NCBI RefSeq assembly: GCF_000712075.1 | Contig: NZ_JONW01000010.1 | Location: forward strand, 268,143 to 332,142 | From: Caulobacter sp. UNC358MFTsu5.1 | GTDB lineage: Bacteria; Pseudomonadota; Alphaproteobacteria; Caulobacterales; Caulobacteraceae | Reading direction: 5' to 3' | Length of the DNA stretch: 64,000 nt | Shown here: positions 25,043 to 33,777 of the stretch, piece after piece | Numbering within the stretch: position 1 is the first letter of the stretch | How the letters are laid out: each line of letters starts with the position of its first letter | Notes under the pieces: model-generated | What the model was told of the DNA's origin: nothing | Database searches by the model: none | Seen by the model: only the letters and a program-made list of their open reading frames with translations | Program-made: the position numbers and the translations under genes

Positions 25043-25382
25043 CCTGGCCGCCTCCCGCCTTCCGTTGACCCGAGCATCCGACGGATTCCGGCGCCAGGCC
25101 ATCGTGCCCTTACGTCCGCCGGGTCCGGAAGGGCCGGGACGAGCGGTCAAGCCGCAACGCTTTTGGCGGCTCCTTGTGCGCGGTGGATCAAGTTTCTTGA
25201 CCTTCGCCGTGCGGAAAGGGGCGGGGACTGAGCAAGAAGCGAGCGCCGGGGACATTTCGTTCAAAATGTCAGAGGTGGTTCCGGCCGGGCGGCGGCGGCT
25301 GGGTGATGCTGGTTCTCAAGAGGCGTCGTCCTGGGGATAATCACCGCGGGTGATGGGCGCGACGACCTCGAACGAGGACGTC
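25043..25382. other. Intergenic region upstream of the 25.4-kb TonB receptor, with three palindromes
   Basis: No gene is visible in these 340 bases. It holds TCAAG-TTT-CTTGA at 25188-25200, a hairpin GACATTT-CGTTCA-AAATGTC at 25251-25270 (preceded by GCCGGG, so possibly a family B member) and ATCACC-GCG-GGTGAT at 25340-25354. The last lies 28 bases before the receptor start and is the best operator candidate. The divergent GST gene starts at 25042, so both promoters must be here. Confidence 0.6.
25340..25354 (+). promoter_or_regulatory. Candidate operator palindrome upstream of TonB receptor
   Basis: Perfect inverted repeat ATCACC-GCG-GGTGAT. It is close to the TonB receptor start and far enough from the GST start to act mostly on the receptor and catabolic genes. 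The regulator is unknown; the AraC or TetR genes of this region are candidates by location only. Confidence 0.4.
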
Positions 25383-27857
25383 ATGTCGAACCAACGGCTT
25401 TTGATGGCGGGTTCTTCCGCCGCTGTTCTGCTCGCTCTGTCCGTCGCCGCGTCGCCCGGTCACGCCTTCGCCGCCGATACGCCGGCCGCCGATCCGGCCG
25501 ACGCCTCGACCGCGGTGGACGAGATCGTGGTCAAGGCGCGGGACAAGGCGGGTCTGATCGAGACCCGACCCAACAACACGGTGTTCGGCATCGACAAGCC
25601 GCTGCTGGAGACGCCGCGCTCGGCCAGCTTCGTCAGCGACACCACCCTGCAGCGCTACGGGATCGAGACCATCGACGGCCTGACCGCCGTCTCGCCCGGC
25701 ACCTACACCGCCAGCTTCTACGGCGTGCCCGGCGCGCTGAACATCCGGGGCACCCTGGCCGAGAACTACTTCCGCGGCTTCAAGCGCATCGAGAACCGCG
25801 GCACCTACTCCACGCCCATCGGCGCGGCCGACCAGATCCAGATCGTGCGCGGTCCGCCGACCCCGATCTACGGCTCGGGCAAGGTGGGCGGCATGCTCAA
25901 CTTCATCCCGAAGTCCGGGAAGAACGAGGGCGGCTACCTCAGCGAACCGACCGGCGAGGTCACGGCCACCTTCGGCTCATACAACAGGAAGAACGCCACG
26001 GCCCAGCTGGGCCTGCCCGTGAACCTCGGCCCCGTGACCGGCGGCGTCTACGCCTATGGCGAGGTCGAGGACAGCCACAGCTTCTACAAGGGCATCTATC
26101 CGCGTCGCCAGACCGGCGAGATCTCGGCCGACTTCGACCTGGGCAACGGCTGGTCGACGGCCTTCGGCGGCATGAAGTACCACTCGGACGGCGACGTGCA
26201 GACGCCCGGCTGGAACCGCCTGACCCAGAGCCTGATCGACAACGGGACCTACACCACCGGCCGCGACACCACCCTGGTCGACAGCGACCACAACGGCCGC
26301 ATGACCCTGAACGAGATCAGCGGCAACAGCGCCAACCCGTACTATTACGACCCGGCGTTCAACCCGCTCTACATCCCGTACTACGGGTTCTACAACACCA
26401 ACGCCGCCCACATCCTTGACACCGGCGTGGGCACGACCAAGCTGTCGCCGCGCACGGTCTATATCAGCCCGGCCGACTTCTCGAAGACCGACACCAACAC
26501 CCTGTACTTCGACCTGGCCAAGGCCCTGTCGCCGACCAGCACGATCAAGGCGCAGTTCTTCTACGACGACCAGGAGAACAAGCGCTTCGTCAGCTACGGC
26601 TATCCGGCCTGGTTCGACAGCTCGGTCTGGGAAGGCCGCCTGACCTACAACTTCGAGAACACGTTCGCGGACGGCGCGGTCACGGCCAAGTCGTTCGTCG
26701 GCGCCTCGTACCGCGACTTCTCGGGCCGCCGGCGCGAAAGCTACAACAGCGGCGTGATCGCCCTGGACCGCCGCGACATCAGCTTCGGCGCCACGGCCAC
26801 CGACATCATCGACAGCCCCTTCACCACCGAGACCGGCGCCGGCGTGCTCGGGCTCGCTTGGGAAAACGACAACAAGTCCGACTGGAGCCAGAAGGGCGTG
26901 TTCTTCATGACCGACGTCATGATCGCCGAGAAGCTGAACCTGATGCTGGGCGGCCGCTGGGACGACTACGACGTCACCTCGCACGACACCGGCGTGCTCA
27001 GCTACCAGGTCTCGGGCGAGCAGAAGGCGGGCAAGGACAAGTTCACCTACAGCGCCAGCGCCACCTACAAGGCCCCGGGCGGCGTGATGCCCTACATCAC
27101 CTACGCCAAGGCCTCGGCCCTGGAGATGAGCCAGGCCGGCGACGTGGCCGCCAGCCTGGTGGCCGATCCCAGCGGCGCCTGGCTGTCCGACAGCGACCTG
27201 GCCGAGGCCGGGGTCAAGTTCCAGTGGCTGAAGGGCACCCTGGTCGGCTCGCTGGCCGGCTACCGCCAGAACCGCACCCAGCTGACCGGCATCACCGGCA
27301 CGCCCACCGGCACCCGCGCCAAGGGCGTGGAGCTGGAAGTGCGCTGGCTGGCCAGCGAGAACTTCAGCTTCACCTTCTCGGGCAACAGCCAGCACACCAC
27401 GGTCAAGGGCCCCGACACCTCGTTCCAGTACATCCCGGCCTACACCGCCGGCGTGCCCGGTTCGCAGGCCTTCGGCGGCACCTATGTGGTCTGGGCGTTC
27501 AACAGCCTGCCCGGCCGCGCGGGCGACTACGACTACACCCTGATCCCCAAGTCGGTGGTCAGCCTGTACGGCGCCTACACCAGCGACGACTACAGCTGGG
27601 GCAAGGTCGGCGGCACGCTGGGCGTCACCCACGTGACCAAGACCTCGGGGACCGTGCAGAACGCCGTGACCTATCCGGCCTACTACGTGGCCAACGCCTC
27701 GGCCTACTACGAGTACGGGCCGTACACGGTGACGGCCAACATCGATAACCTGTTCGACAAGCTCTACTTCACGCCCGACGCCGACAGCTACGCCAACCTC
27801 GGCGCGCTGCCCAGCAAGGGCCGCGAGTGGCGCGTGACCCTGTCGCGCAAGTTCTAG
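25383..27857 (+). CDS. TonB-dependent outer-membrane receptor
   Basis: 824 residues from ATG 25383 (GAGGA site); a GTG/ATG pair at 25350 would add 11 residues but falls inside the palindrome. Signal peptide MSNQRLLMAGSSAAVLLALSVAASPGHAFA, TonB-box-like DEIVVKARD, plug domain (LLETPRSASFVSDTTLQRYG; ADQIQIVRGPPTPIYGSGKVGGMLNFIPK) and a long barrel ending RVTLSRKF. It lies 54 bases upstream of the MFS and flavin-monooxygenase genes, so it probably imports their substrate rather than iron. A hairpin separates it from the next gene. Confidence 0.92.
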   Translation: MSNQRLLMAGSSAAVLLALSVAASPGHAFAADTPAADPADASTAVDEIVVKARDKAGLIETRPNNTVFGIDKPLLETPRSASFVSDTTLQRYGIETIDGLTAVSPGTYTASFYGVPGALNIRGTLAENYFRGFKRIENRGTYSTPIGAADQIQIVRGPPTPIYGSGKVGGMLNFIPKSGKNEGGYLSEPTGEVTATFGSYNRKNATAQLGLPVNLGPVTGGVYAYGEVEDSHSFYKGIYPRRQTGEISADFDLGNGWSTAFGGMKYHSDGDVQTPGWNRLTQSLIDNGTYTTGRDTTLVDSDHNGRMTLNEISGNSANPYYYDPAFNPLYIPYYGFYNTNAAHILDTGVGTTKLSPRTVYISPADFSKTDTNTLYFDLAKALSPTSTIKAQFFYDDQENKRFVSYGYPAWFDSSVWEGRLTYNFENTFADGAVTAKSFVGASYRDFSGRRRESYNSGVIALDRRDISFGATATDIIDSPFTTETGAGVLGLAWENDNKSDWSQKGVFFMTDVMIAEKLNLMLGGRWDDYDVTSHDTGVLSYQVSGEQKAGKDKFTYSASATYKAPGGVMPYITYAKASALEMSQAGDVAASLVADPSGAWLSDSDLAEAGVKFQWLKGTLVGSLAGYRQNRTQLTGITGTPTGTRAKGVELEVRWLASENFSFTFSGNSQHTTVKGPDTSFQYIPAYTAGVPGSQAFGGTYVVWAFNSLPGRAGDYDYTLIPKSVVSLYGAYTSDDYSWGKVGGTLGVTHVTKTSGTVQNAVTYPAYYVANASAYYEYGPYTVTANIDNLFDKLYFTPDADSYANLGALPSKGREWRVTLSRKF

Positions 27858-27860
27858 TTC

Positions 27861-27886
27861 CCCCTGTCCCGCGCTCCGGACAGGGG
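27861..27886 (+). terminator. Hairpin between the TonB receptor and the MFS gene
   Basis: CCCCTGTCC (27861-27869) pairs perfectly with GGACAGGGG (27878-27886). There is no U run, so it may attenuate or process the transcript rather than stop it. Confidence 0.45.
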
Positions 27887-27911
27887 CGCGGGACATCGCT
27901 TTGACGGAGGC

Positions 27912-29216
27912 ATGCCCATGTCGTCGACGATCCCGTGGAGATCCTGGCTGCTGCTCGGCGCGCTGAGCCTGCTGCTGTTCCTGATCACCGCCTCGACCTT
28001 CTCGTCGCTGGGCGTGGTGCTGCCGGCGATGATCAAGGAGAACGGCTGGAGCTTCTTCAACGGCTTCCTGGGCTTCACCCTGCTGGGCGCGTTTTGCGGC
28101 GCATCCTCCAAGTTCCCCGCCATCCTGATCCGCAAGATCGGGGTGCGCGGCGCCATCCTGGCCGGCTCGGCGGTGATGGTGGCGGGCTTCGCGTGCCTGG
28201 CGGCCTCGCCGGGCCTGTTGGTCTACTGGCTGGGCACGGCGCTGCTGGGCGCGGGCTATCAGATGATGGCCCTGATCCCCGGCACCCACGTGCTGTCGAT
28301 GCTGTTCAAAAAGCGCGCCCTGCCGTTCGGTATCTATTTCACCATCGGTTCGCTGGGCGGCGTGGCCGGGCCGTGGATGGCGGTGACGGGCATGGCCGCG
28401 GCCCATGGCGGCTGGCGGCCCTACTGGTGGGCCCAGGCGGTCGCGTCGGTCGTGGTCGGCGTCCTGTGCGCGACCCTGGTCGGCGGCCGCGCGTGGCTGG
28501 AAGCCGCCGCCGTCGAGACCGACAAGGCCGTTGCCGAGGACATCCAGGCCGCGCCCGCCGACAGCAAGGTCTATCGCACCGCCGTCGACTGGACGGTCAA
28601 GGAAGCGGTCGCCACCCCGCAGTTCTGGGTGATCCTGGCCGCCTATTTCGCCCACCTGCTGGGCGGGGTCACGGCCGTCAGCCTGGCGCCGAGCCATCTG
28701 AGCGAGCTGGGCGTGGTCTCGGCCGTGGCGATCGCCGCCATCAGCTTCGAGTCGCTGATGCAGGTGGCGGCCCGGATGGGGGGCGGCCTGCTGGGCGACC
28801 GCATCGACCCGCGCTGGCTGCTGGCCGGGGCGCAGGGGATGATGGCCGTCGGCCTGCTGGCCCTGGCCTACGCCACCACCTGGCCGCTGCTGGTGCTGTT
28901 CGCCGTGGGCGTCGGCGTCGGGTTCGGCCTGACGGTGCTGGCGGTCAGCATCCTTCTGCTCAACTACTATGGCCGGAAGAACAACCTGGAGATCTTCTCC
29001 CTGGTCTGCCTGGTGGGCGCGGTCTCGGCCCTGGGGCCGGTGGTCGGCGGCGAGATGCGCGACCGCCTGGGCAGTTTCGTCCCGACCTTCCAGGCGTGCG
29101 CGGTCATAATCGGCCTGATCTTCGTGGCCGCCTGCTTCATGCGACCGCCGCGCAAGGCCACCCAAATAGAGCCGGTCGCCGAACCGGTCCCTGATATGCT
29201 TCAAGACGCCGCGTAA
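27912..29216 (+). CDS. MFS transporter
   Basis: 434 residues from ATG 27912 behind GGAGG. Twelve hydrophobic segments can be followed, starting WLLLGALSLLLFLITASTF. Half-way lies a long cytoplasmic loop (WLEAAAVETDKAVAEDIQAA). The general pattern is that of the monocarboxylate/oxalate-formate group of carriers. It sits first in the predicted catabolic operon and precedes the flavin monooxygenase by 12 bases, so import of the pathway substrate across the inner membrane is the likely job. Substrate unknown. Confidence 0.87.
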   Translation: MPMSSTIPWRSWLLLGALSLLLFLITASTFSSLGVVLPAMIKENGWSFFNGFLGFTLLGAFCGASSKFPAILIRKIGVRGAILAGSAVMVAGFACLAASPGLLVYWLGTALLGAGYQMMALIPGTHVLSMLFKKRALPFGIYFTIGSLGGVAGPWMAVTGMAAAHGGWRPYWWAQAVASVVVGVLCATLVGGRAWLEAAAVETDKAVAEDIQAAPADSKVYRTAVDWTVKEAVATPQFWVILAAYFAHLLGGVTAVSLAPSHLSELGVVSAVAIAAISFESLMQVAARMGGGLLGDRIDPRWLLAGAQGMMAVGLLALAYATTWPLLVLFAVGVGVGFGLTVLAVSILLLNYYGRKNNLEIFSLVCLVGAVSALGPVVGGEMRDRLGSFVPTFQACAVIIGLIFVAACFMRPPRKATQIEPVAEPVPDMLQDAA

Positions 29217-29228
29217 GGAGGAGCCGCC

Positions 29229-30293
29229 ATGTTCCACAGCCCATCCAAGCACAAGGACTTCGGGGTCTTCCTCCCGGTCGCCAACGGCGGCTGGATCATC
29301 TCCAAGACCACCCCGGTCCTCGACGGCCTCTACCAGCAGAACAAGGCCGCGGCGGTGAAGGCCGACGAGGTCGGCATGGACTTCGTGATGTCCATGGGCA
29401 AGTTCCGCGGCTTCGGCGGCGAGACCGACCACTGGGGCACGGCCCTGGAGTCGGTGACCATGATGGCCGGCATCGCCGAGGCCACCAAGAACGTCCGCAT
29501 CTGGGCCACCATCCACCCGCTGCTGCAGAACCCGGCCGTGGCGGCCAAGATGATCGCCACCCTGGACCACATCAGCGGCGGCCGGGCGGGCCTGAACATC
29601 GTGGCCGGCGCCTACAAGGGCGAGTTCGACCAGATGGGGGCCTGGGACGACAGCCTGTCCCACGACGACCGCTACGCCCTGACCGAGGAATGGACGACGA
29701 TCGTCAAGCGCCTGTGGTCCGAGGACAGCGTCGACTTCGCCGGCAAGTTCTTCACGATGAAGGACTGCCAGTCCAAGCCCAAGCCGCTGGCCAAGCCGCG
29801 TCCCGAGATCGTTTGCGCCGGCATGTCCGACCGCGGCTTCCAGTTCTCGGTGCGCGAGGCCGACGTCTGCTTCATCGGCGGCCGCACCCCCGACGAGCGC
29901 CGCGACGCCTCGCTGCGCGCCAAGGCGGTGGCCGAGACCATGGGCAAGACCATCAAGACCTACGCCATGTGCACGGTCGTCCACGGCGACACCGACGCCG
30001 AGGCCGCCGCGATGGTCGAGCACTACAAGGACGGGGCCGACATCGGCGCGATCCTGGCCATGCTGGCCAGCTGGGGCGTGCCGGCCGACAAGCTGGACTC
30101 CGTGGCCAAGCAGCAGGGCGCCTTCATGACCCACACCGTGGTCGGCTCGCCCAAGACCTGCGGCGAGCAGATCCAGGAGTATATCGACTACTGCCAGCTG
30201 GACGGGCTGATGCTGATCTTCCCGGACTATGTCGAAGGCCTGACCATGTTCGGCGCCGACATCCTGCCGGGCCTGCGGGCGGTCTATTCGTGA
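29229..30293 (+). CDS. LLM-class flavin-dependent monooxygenase, RutA-like
   Basis: 354 residues of the bacterial luciferase-like barrel. The N-terminal GVFLPVANGGWIIS, SMGKFRGFGGETDHWGTALESVTMMAGIA and ISGGRAGLNIVAGAYKGEFDQMG segments closely parallel RutA, the pyrimidine-ring-opening monooxygenase, as does ICAG-type IVCAGMSDRGFQFS. These enzymes use reduced FMN from a partner reductase (gene at 32319) to cleave C-N or C-C bonds. It is co-translated with the isochorismatase-fold gene (GTGA overlap). The true substrate is probably not uracil, because rutC, D, E and G are missing. Confidence 0.88.
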   Translation: MFHSPSKHKDFGVFLPVANGGWIISKTTPVLDGLYQQNKAAAVKADEVGMDFVMSMGKFRGFGGETDHWGTALESVTMMAGIAEATKNVRIWATIHPLLQNPAVAAKMIATLDHISGGRAGLNIVAGAYKGEFDQMGAWDDSLSHDDRYALTEEWTTIVKRLWSEDSVDFAGKFFTMKDCQSKPKPLAKPRPEIVCAGMSDRGFQFSVREADVCFIGGRTPDERRDASLRAKAVAETMGKTIKTYAMCTVVHGDTDAEAAAMVEHYKDGADIGAILAMLASWGVPADKLDSVAKQQGAFMTHTVVGSPKTCGEQIQEYIDYCQLDGLMLIFPDYVEGLTMFGADILPGLRAVYS

Positions 30294-30931
30294 GCGAGGC
30301 CGCTGACGGCCTGGCGGCCTGGATCGCGCCGAAGCGCACGGCGGTGCTGGTGATCGACATGCAGGTCGACTTCGCCTCGCCGGACGGGGTGCTGGGCGGC
30401 TTCGTCGATATGAGCGTGGTGAAGCCCGCCCTGGCGGCCGCCGAGACCCTGGTGGCCGAGGCCCGCGCGGCCGGCGTGCCGGTGGTGTTCGTGGGCCTGT
30501 GGACGACACCCGAGACCGACAGCGCGGCCTGGAACGAGCGCATGCGCCGGCGCGGGGGCGACCCCGACGTCGACGCGGCCCTGTGCCGGGCCGGGCAGGT
30601 GGGCTCCGAGTTCTACGGGCCCCAGCCGGCGCCGGGCGAGCTGGTGGTGCACAAGACCCGCTACAGCGGCTTCGTGGGCACGGATCTGGACATGCGGCTC
30701 ACGGGGATGGGCGTCGATACCCTGGTGGTGGCCGGCGTCACCACCGAGTGCTGCGTCGACAGCACCGTCCGCGACGCCTTCGACCTGGACTACCACGTGT
30801 TCGTCGCCGCCGACGCCTGCGCCGCCTACGAGGCGGACATCCACGAGGCGTCGCTGAAGGTGATGGAGTTGAACAGCGCGATCCTGACCGACACGGCGGC
30901 GATCGCGAACGCTTGGAAAGGGGCTGCCTGA
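30290..30931 (+). CDS. Isochorismatase-family amidohydrolase, RutB-like
   Basis: 213 residues from GTG 30290. Catalytic triad visible: Asp in VLVIDMQVDF, Lys in VHKTRYSGF and Cys in GVTTECCVDSTVRD. The pattern matches ureidoacrylate/N-carbamoyl-type amidohydrolases such as RutB. Adjacent to the RutA-like monooxygenase with a 4-base overlap, it would hydrolyse the amide or carbamoyl group exposed by the ring cleavage. Substrate inferred from context only. Confidence 0.88.
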   Translation: MSEAADGLAAWIAPKRTAVLVIDMQVDFASPDGVLGGFVDMSVVKPALAAAETLVAEARAAGVPVVFVGLWTTPETDSAAWNERMRRRGGDPDVDAALCRAGQVGSEFYGPQPAPGELVVHKTRYSGFVGTDLDMRLTGMGVDTLVVAGVTTECCVDSTVRDAFDLDYHVFVAADACAAYEADIHEASLKVMELNSAILTDTAAIANAWKGAA

Positions 30932-30933
30932 GT

Positions 30934-32319
30934 ATGGCCGACGGATTTCCGCCACTGGGCGCCTCGGCGCCGTACCAGGTCACCGACGAGGACCGCGCCG
31001 CGATCGCCGCCGCGATCGACGAGGCCGAGATCGTCGAACTGGCCCTGACCCTGGGCAACATCCCCGCGCCGTCGGGCAAGGAGCTGGAGGTCGCCACCTA
31101 CGTCCACGACTGGATGGCGCGCGAGGGCTTCTCGCCGCGCAAGGTCGGGGCCACGCCCGAGCGGCCCAACATCATCGGCACGCACGGCGGCAAGGGTGTC
31201 GGCAAGAACCTGCTGTTCACCGCCCACCTCGACACCGAGGCGCCGACCTGGAACCCGGACCTGGACGCCTACAAGTACAGCCCCGACACCCTGGCCAATC
31301 CCGAATGGGAGAAGTGCTGGCTGGAGGACGGCAAGCTGTATGGCTATCCGATCGCCAACGATCGCGGCCCGATGAGCTGCTTCCTGATCGCCGCCAAGGC
31401 GCTGAAGAAGGCCGGCTACGAGCTGGCGGGCAAGATGTACCTGACCGCCTGTCCCGGCGAGATCGGCCCCGAGCCGATCGAGGAGCACCGGGGCGTGGCC
31501 TACATGGGCAAGGACATCGGGGCCCACTACCTGTTCCACCACGGCGGCGTCGCCCCTGACTACGCCATCGCCGCCGAGGGCTGCGACTTCGGCCTGACCT
31601 GGGTCGGCTGCGGCTATGCGGTGTTCCGCTTCCAGGTGTGGGGCGAGGGGGTCTTCACCCCGCTGCTCGAGCATCCGGCGACGGCGGCCGCGCATCCCAA
31701 CCCGATCTACAAGATCGGCAAGCTGACCGAGGCGATCCACGCCTGGAGCGGTGAGTACGAGAAGAAGAGCCGCTACGACAGTCCCGGCGGCGTGGCCCAG
31801 CCCAAGTCGCAGATCGCCTCGATCCGCGGCGGCATCCCCTACGCCTTCGGGGCGGGGACCGAACTGGTGAACCTCTATCTGGAGGTAGGTCTGACGCCCA
31901 AGCAGCGCGTGGCCGACGTCCAGCATTCGCTGGAGGCCATGGTGCGCGAAGCCGGCCTGGGCCGGATCGACATCGAGCCGGTGGTCGTGCGCCACGGCTT
32001 CGAGGCCGACGCCCGCGAGGTGGCCCCGCTGGTCGCCGCCGTGGACGAGGCCACCAAGCTCAGCCTCGGCCATCCCGTGGCCCTGGCCAATCCGGTCTAT
32101 TCCAGCATGTGGCGCGACCACAACGTGTTCAACATGCAGCGCATCCCGGCCATCACCACCGGCTTCCGCCGCTGGCGGCCGACGCCGAAGGATCTGGTCG
32201 ACAGCGCCCTGGTCTACGCCCTGACCGCCCTGGCGGTCTGCGGCCGGGCCAGCCCGGACGAGAGCGCCAAGCGCCCGGCCTCGGCGGTCTATCCCGACAA
32301 TCCGTTCGGGAACGAGTGA
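30934..32319 (+). CDS. M20-family metallohydrolase
   Basis: 461 residues. Zinc-binding motifs of the M20 clan: LLFTAHLDTEAP (His), IANDRGPMS (Asp), TACPGEIGPEPIE (Glu), AEGCDFGLTWVG (Asp/Glu) and a C-terminal SSMWRDHNVFN (His). Family members include carboxypeptidases, N-carbamoyl-amino-acid hydrolases and the 5-nitroanthranilate aminohydrolase; the insert around residues 240-260 (VWGEGVFTPLLEHP) is the dimerisation domain region. It lies 2 bases after the isochorismatase gene. Likely acts on an amide, carbamoyl or amino group of the catabolite. Confidence 0.88.
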   Translation: MADGFPPLGASAPYQVTDEDRAAIAAAIDEAEIVELALTLGNIPAPSGKELEVATYVHDWMAREGFSPRKVGATPERPNIIGTHGGKGVGKNLLFTAHLDTEAPTWNPDLDAYKYSPDTLANPEWEKCWLEDGKLYGYPIANDRGPMSCFLIAAKALKKAGYELAGKMYLTACPGEIGPEPIEEHRGVAYMGKDIGAHYLFHHGGVAPDYAIAAEGCDFGLTWVGCGYAVFRFQVWGEGVFTPLLEHPATAAAHPNPIYKIGKLTEAIHAWSGEYEKKSRYDSPGGVAQPKSQIASIRGGIPYAFGAGTELVNLYLEVGLTPKQRVADVQHSLEAMVREAGLGRIDIEPVVVRHGFEADAREVAPLVAAVDEATKLSLGHPVALANPVYSSMWRDHNVFNMQRIPAITTGFRRWRPTPKDLVDSALVYALTALAVCGRASPDESAKRPASAVYPDNPFGNE

Positions 32320-32813
32320 TGTCGGCGGCTCTCAAGGAAATGGCCCCGGAGCCGCACGACTTCCGCAAGGCGATGGGCAGCTTCGCGGCGGGGGTGACCG
32401 TGGTCACCGTCTGTCACGAAGGGCGCCTGGTCGGCACCACGGTCAGCGCCTTCAGCTCGGTGTCGATGGACCCGCCGCTGGTCATGGTCTGCCTCAAGCG
32501 CGACAGCCGCACCCTGGCGGCGCTGGGCCAGGCCGGGAGCTTCTGCGTCAACATCCTGGCCAGCGACCAGGGCGACCTGGCCTATCGCTTCGCCAAGAGC
32601 GGGGCCGACGACCGCTTCGCCCTGACCGTCGTCGAGGCCGGAGTGGGCGGCCACCCGCTGCTGGCCGGCGCGGTCGCGGCGGTCGAATGCGACCTGCACG
32701 CCGCCCACGACGGCGGCGATCACGAGATCCTGGTCGGCCGCGTCCTGCGCGTGGCGGTCGACGACGCCAAGGCCCCGCTCGTCTATGTGCGCGGCGGCTT
32801 TCTGAACGCTTAG
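32319..32813 (+). CDS. Flavin reductase family protein
   Basis: 164 residues. The FMN-binding reductase fold is clear: FRKAMGSFAAGVTVVT, GTTVSAFSSVSMDPPLVMVCLKRDSRTLAAL, FCVNILASDQGDLAYRFA. It would reduce FMN with NAD(P)H and supply it to the RutA-like monooxygenase, as RutF does. Its start overlaps the M20 stop by one base (TGATG), so all four genes (monooxygenase, amidohydrolase, hydrolase, reductase) form one coupled unit. Confidence 0.92.
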   Translation: MSAALKEMAPEPHDFRKAMGSFAAGVTVVTVCHEGRLVGTTVSAFSSVSMDPPLVMVCLKRDSRTLAALGQAGSFCVNILASDQGDLAYRFAKSGADDRFALTVVEAGVGGHPLLAGAVAAVECDLHAAHDGGDHEILVGRVLRVAVDDAKAPLVYVRGGFLNA

Positions 32814-32825
32814 GGGAGCGGTTCC

Positions 32826-33638
32826 ATGACCTACGACGTCCTCGACGTGAAGCCGATGACCCGCCGGATCGGCGCCGAGATCTTCGGCGTCGACCTGGGA
32901 AAACCGCTCTCGAACCGCCAGTTCGAGGAGATCCACCAGGCCCTGACCCAGCACCAGGTGATCTTCTTCCGCGACCAGGAGATGGACCACGACGCCCACA
33001 AGGCCCTGGGCCGCAAGTTCGGCGACCTGGCCATCCATTCGGGCGTGCCGGGCCTGGCCGACCATCCGGAGATCGTGGCCATCCATGCCGACGCCAACTC
33101 CAAGTTCGTGGCGGGCGAGAACTGGCACTCGGACCTGACCTGCGATCCGGAACCGCCCCTGGGCAGCATCCTCTACATGAAGGTCCTGCCCGACGACGGC
33201 GGCGATACCTGCTTCGCCAGCATGTACGCGGCCTACGAAACGCTGTCGGACCGGATGAAGGCCTATCTGGAAGGTCTTTCGGCCGAGCACGACGCCAATC
33301 CGGTCTACAAGGCGATCTTCCCGGACATCGACCGCAAGTACAATTGCTCGGTCCACCCGATCGTCCGCACCCATCCCGTGAGCGGCAAGAAGAGCCTGTT
33401 CGTCAATCCGTCCTACACGACCCGGATCATGGGCCTGTCCAAGGCCGAGAGCACGGCGATCCTGAACTTCCTCTACCAGCACGCCAGCAACCCCGACTTC
33501 CAGGTGCGCTTCCGCTGGAAGAAGAACTCGGTGGCCTTCTGGGACAACCGCTGCACCTGGCACCAGGCGATCTGGGACTATTTCCCCGACACGCGCACGG
33601 GCTACCGGGTGACGGTGGCGGGCGACAAGCCGGTTTGA
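32826..33638 (+). CDS. TauD/TfdA-type Fe(II)/2-oxoglutarate dioxygenase
   Basis: 270 residues. Iron ligands are His101 and Asp103 (NWHSD) and the distal His in CTWHQAIWDY; the 2-oxoglutarate arginine is in RTGYRVTV. TauD-type enzymes hydroxylate alkyl or aryl groups next to a sulfonate, carboxylate or ether. It lies 12 bases after the flavin reductase gene and ends the plus-strand operon. A second TauD paralogue is at 37365. Substrate unknown. Confidence 0.9.
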   Translation: MTYDVLDVKPMTRRIGAEIFGVDLGKPLSNRQFEEIHQALTQHQVIFFRDQEMDHDAHKALGRKFGDLAIHSGVPGLADHPEIVAIHADANSKFVAGENWHSDLTCDPEPPLGSILYMKVLPDDGGDTCFASMYAAYETLSDRMKAYLEGLSAEHDANPVYKAIFPDIDRKYNCSVHPIVRTHPVSGKKSLFVNPSYTTRIMGLSKAESTAILNFLYQHASNPDFQVRFRWKKNSVAFWDNRCTWHQAIWDYFPDTRTGYRVTVAGDKPV

Positions 33639-33650
33639 ACCCAACCACCG

Positions 33651-33760
33651 TTGTCATCCCGGTCGAAGCGAAGCGTGGAGCCGGGACCCAGGTGAACCGC
33701 ACCGCCTCGCCCAGTCCCCTGGGGCCCGGACAGCCTCTGCGAGGCTTCCGGTGTGACAAC
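33651..33760. repeat. Palindromic repeat, family C, copy 1
   Basis: 110-base element: outer arms TTGTCATCCCGG and CCGG..GTGACAAC, inner arms GGGACCCAGG and CCTGGGGCCC, with a middle GTGAACCGCACCGCC. It is nearly identical to the copy at 37240-37348. It sits between the TauD and epimerase genes. Confidence 0.8.
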
Positions 33761-33777
33761 CTTTGTCGAGCTGCAAG

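Noticed and set aside
25977..30509. A 1510-residue open frame on the minus strand
   Set aside because: It runs antisense through the TonB receptor, MFS and monooxygenase genes; its composition is Arg/Gly/Ala-rich with no domain. It is a shadow of GC-rich codon bias.
30934..32319. Naming the M20 protein 5-nitroanthranilate aminohydrolase
   Set aside because: Shared family only; no partner genes of that pathway (nitrosalicylate dioxygenase) are present and I cannot run a search.
29229..33638. A complete uracil rut operon
   Set aside because: RutA, RutB and RutF-like proteins are present but no RutC, RutD, RutE or RutG-type gene, and M20 and TauD enzymes are added.
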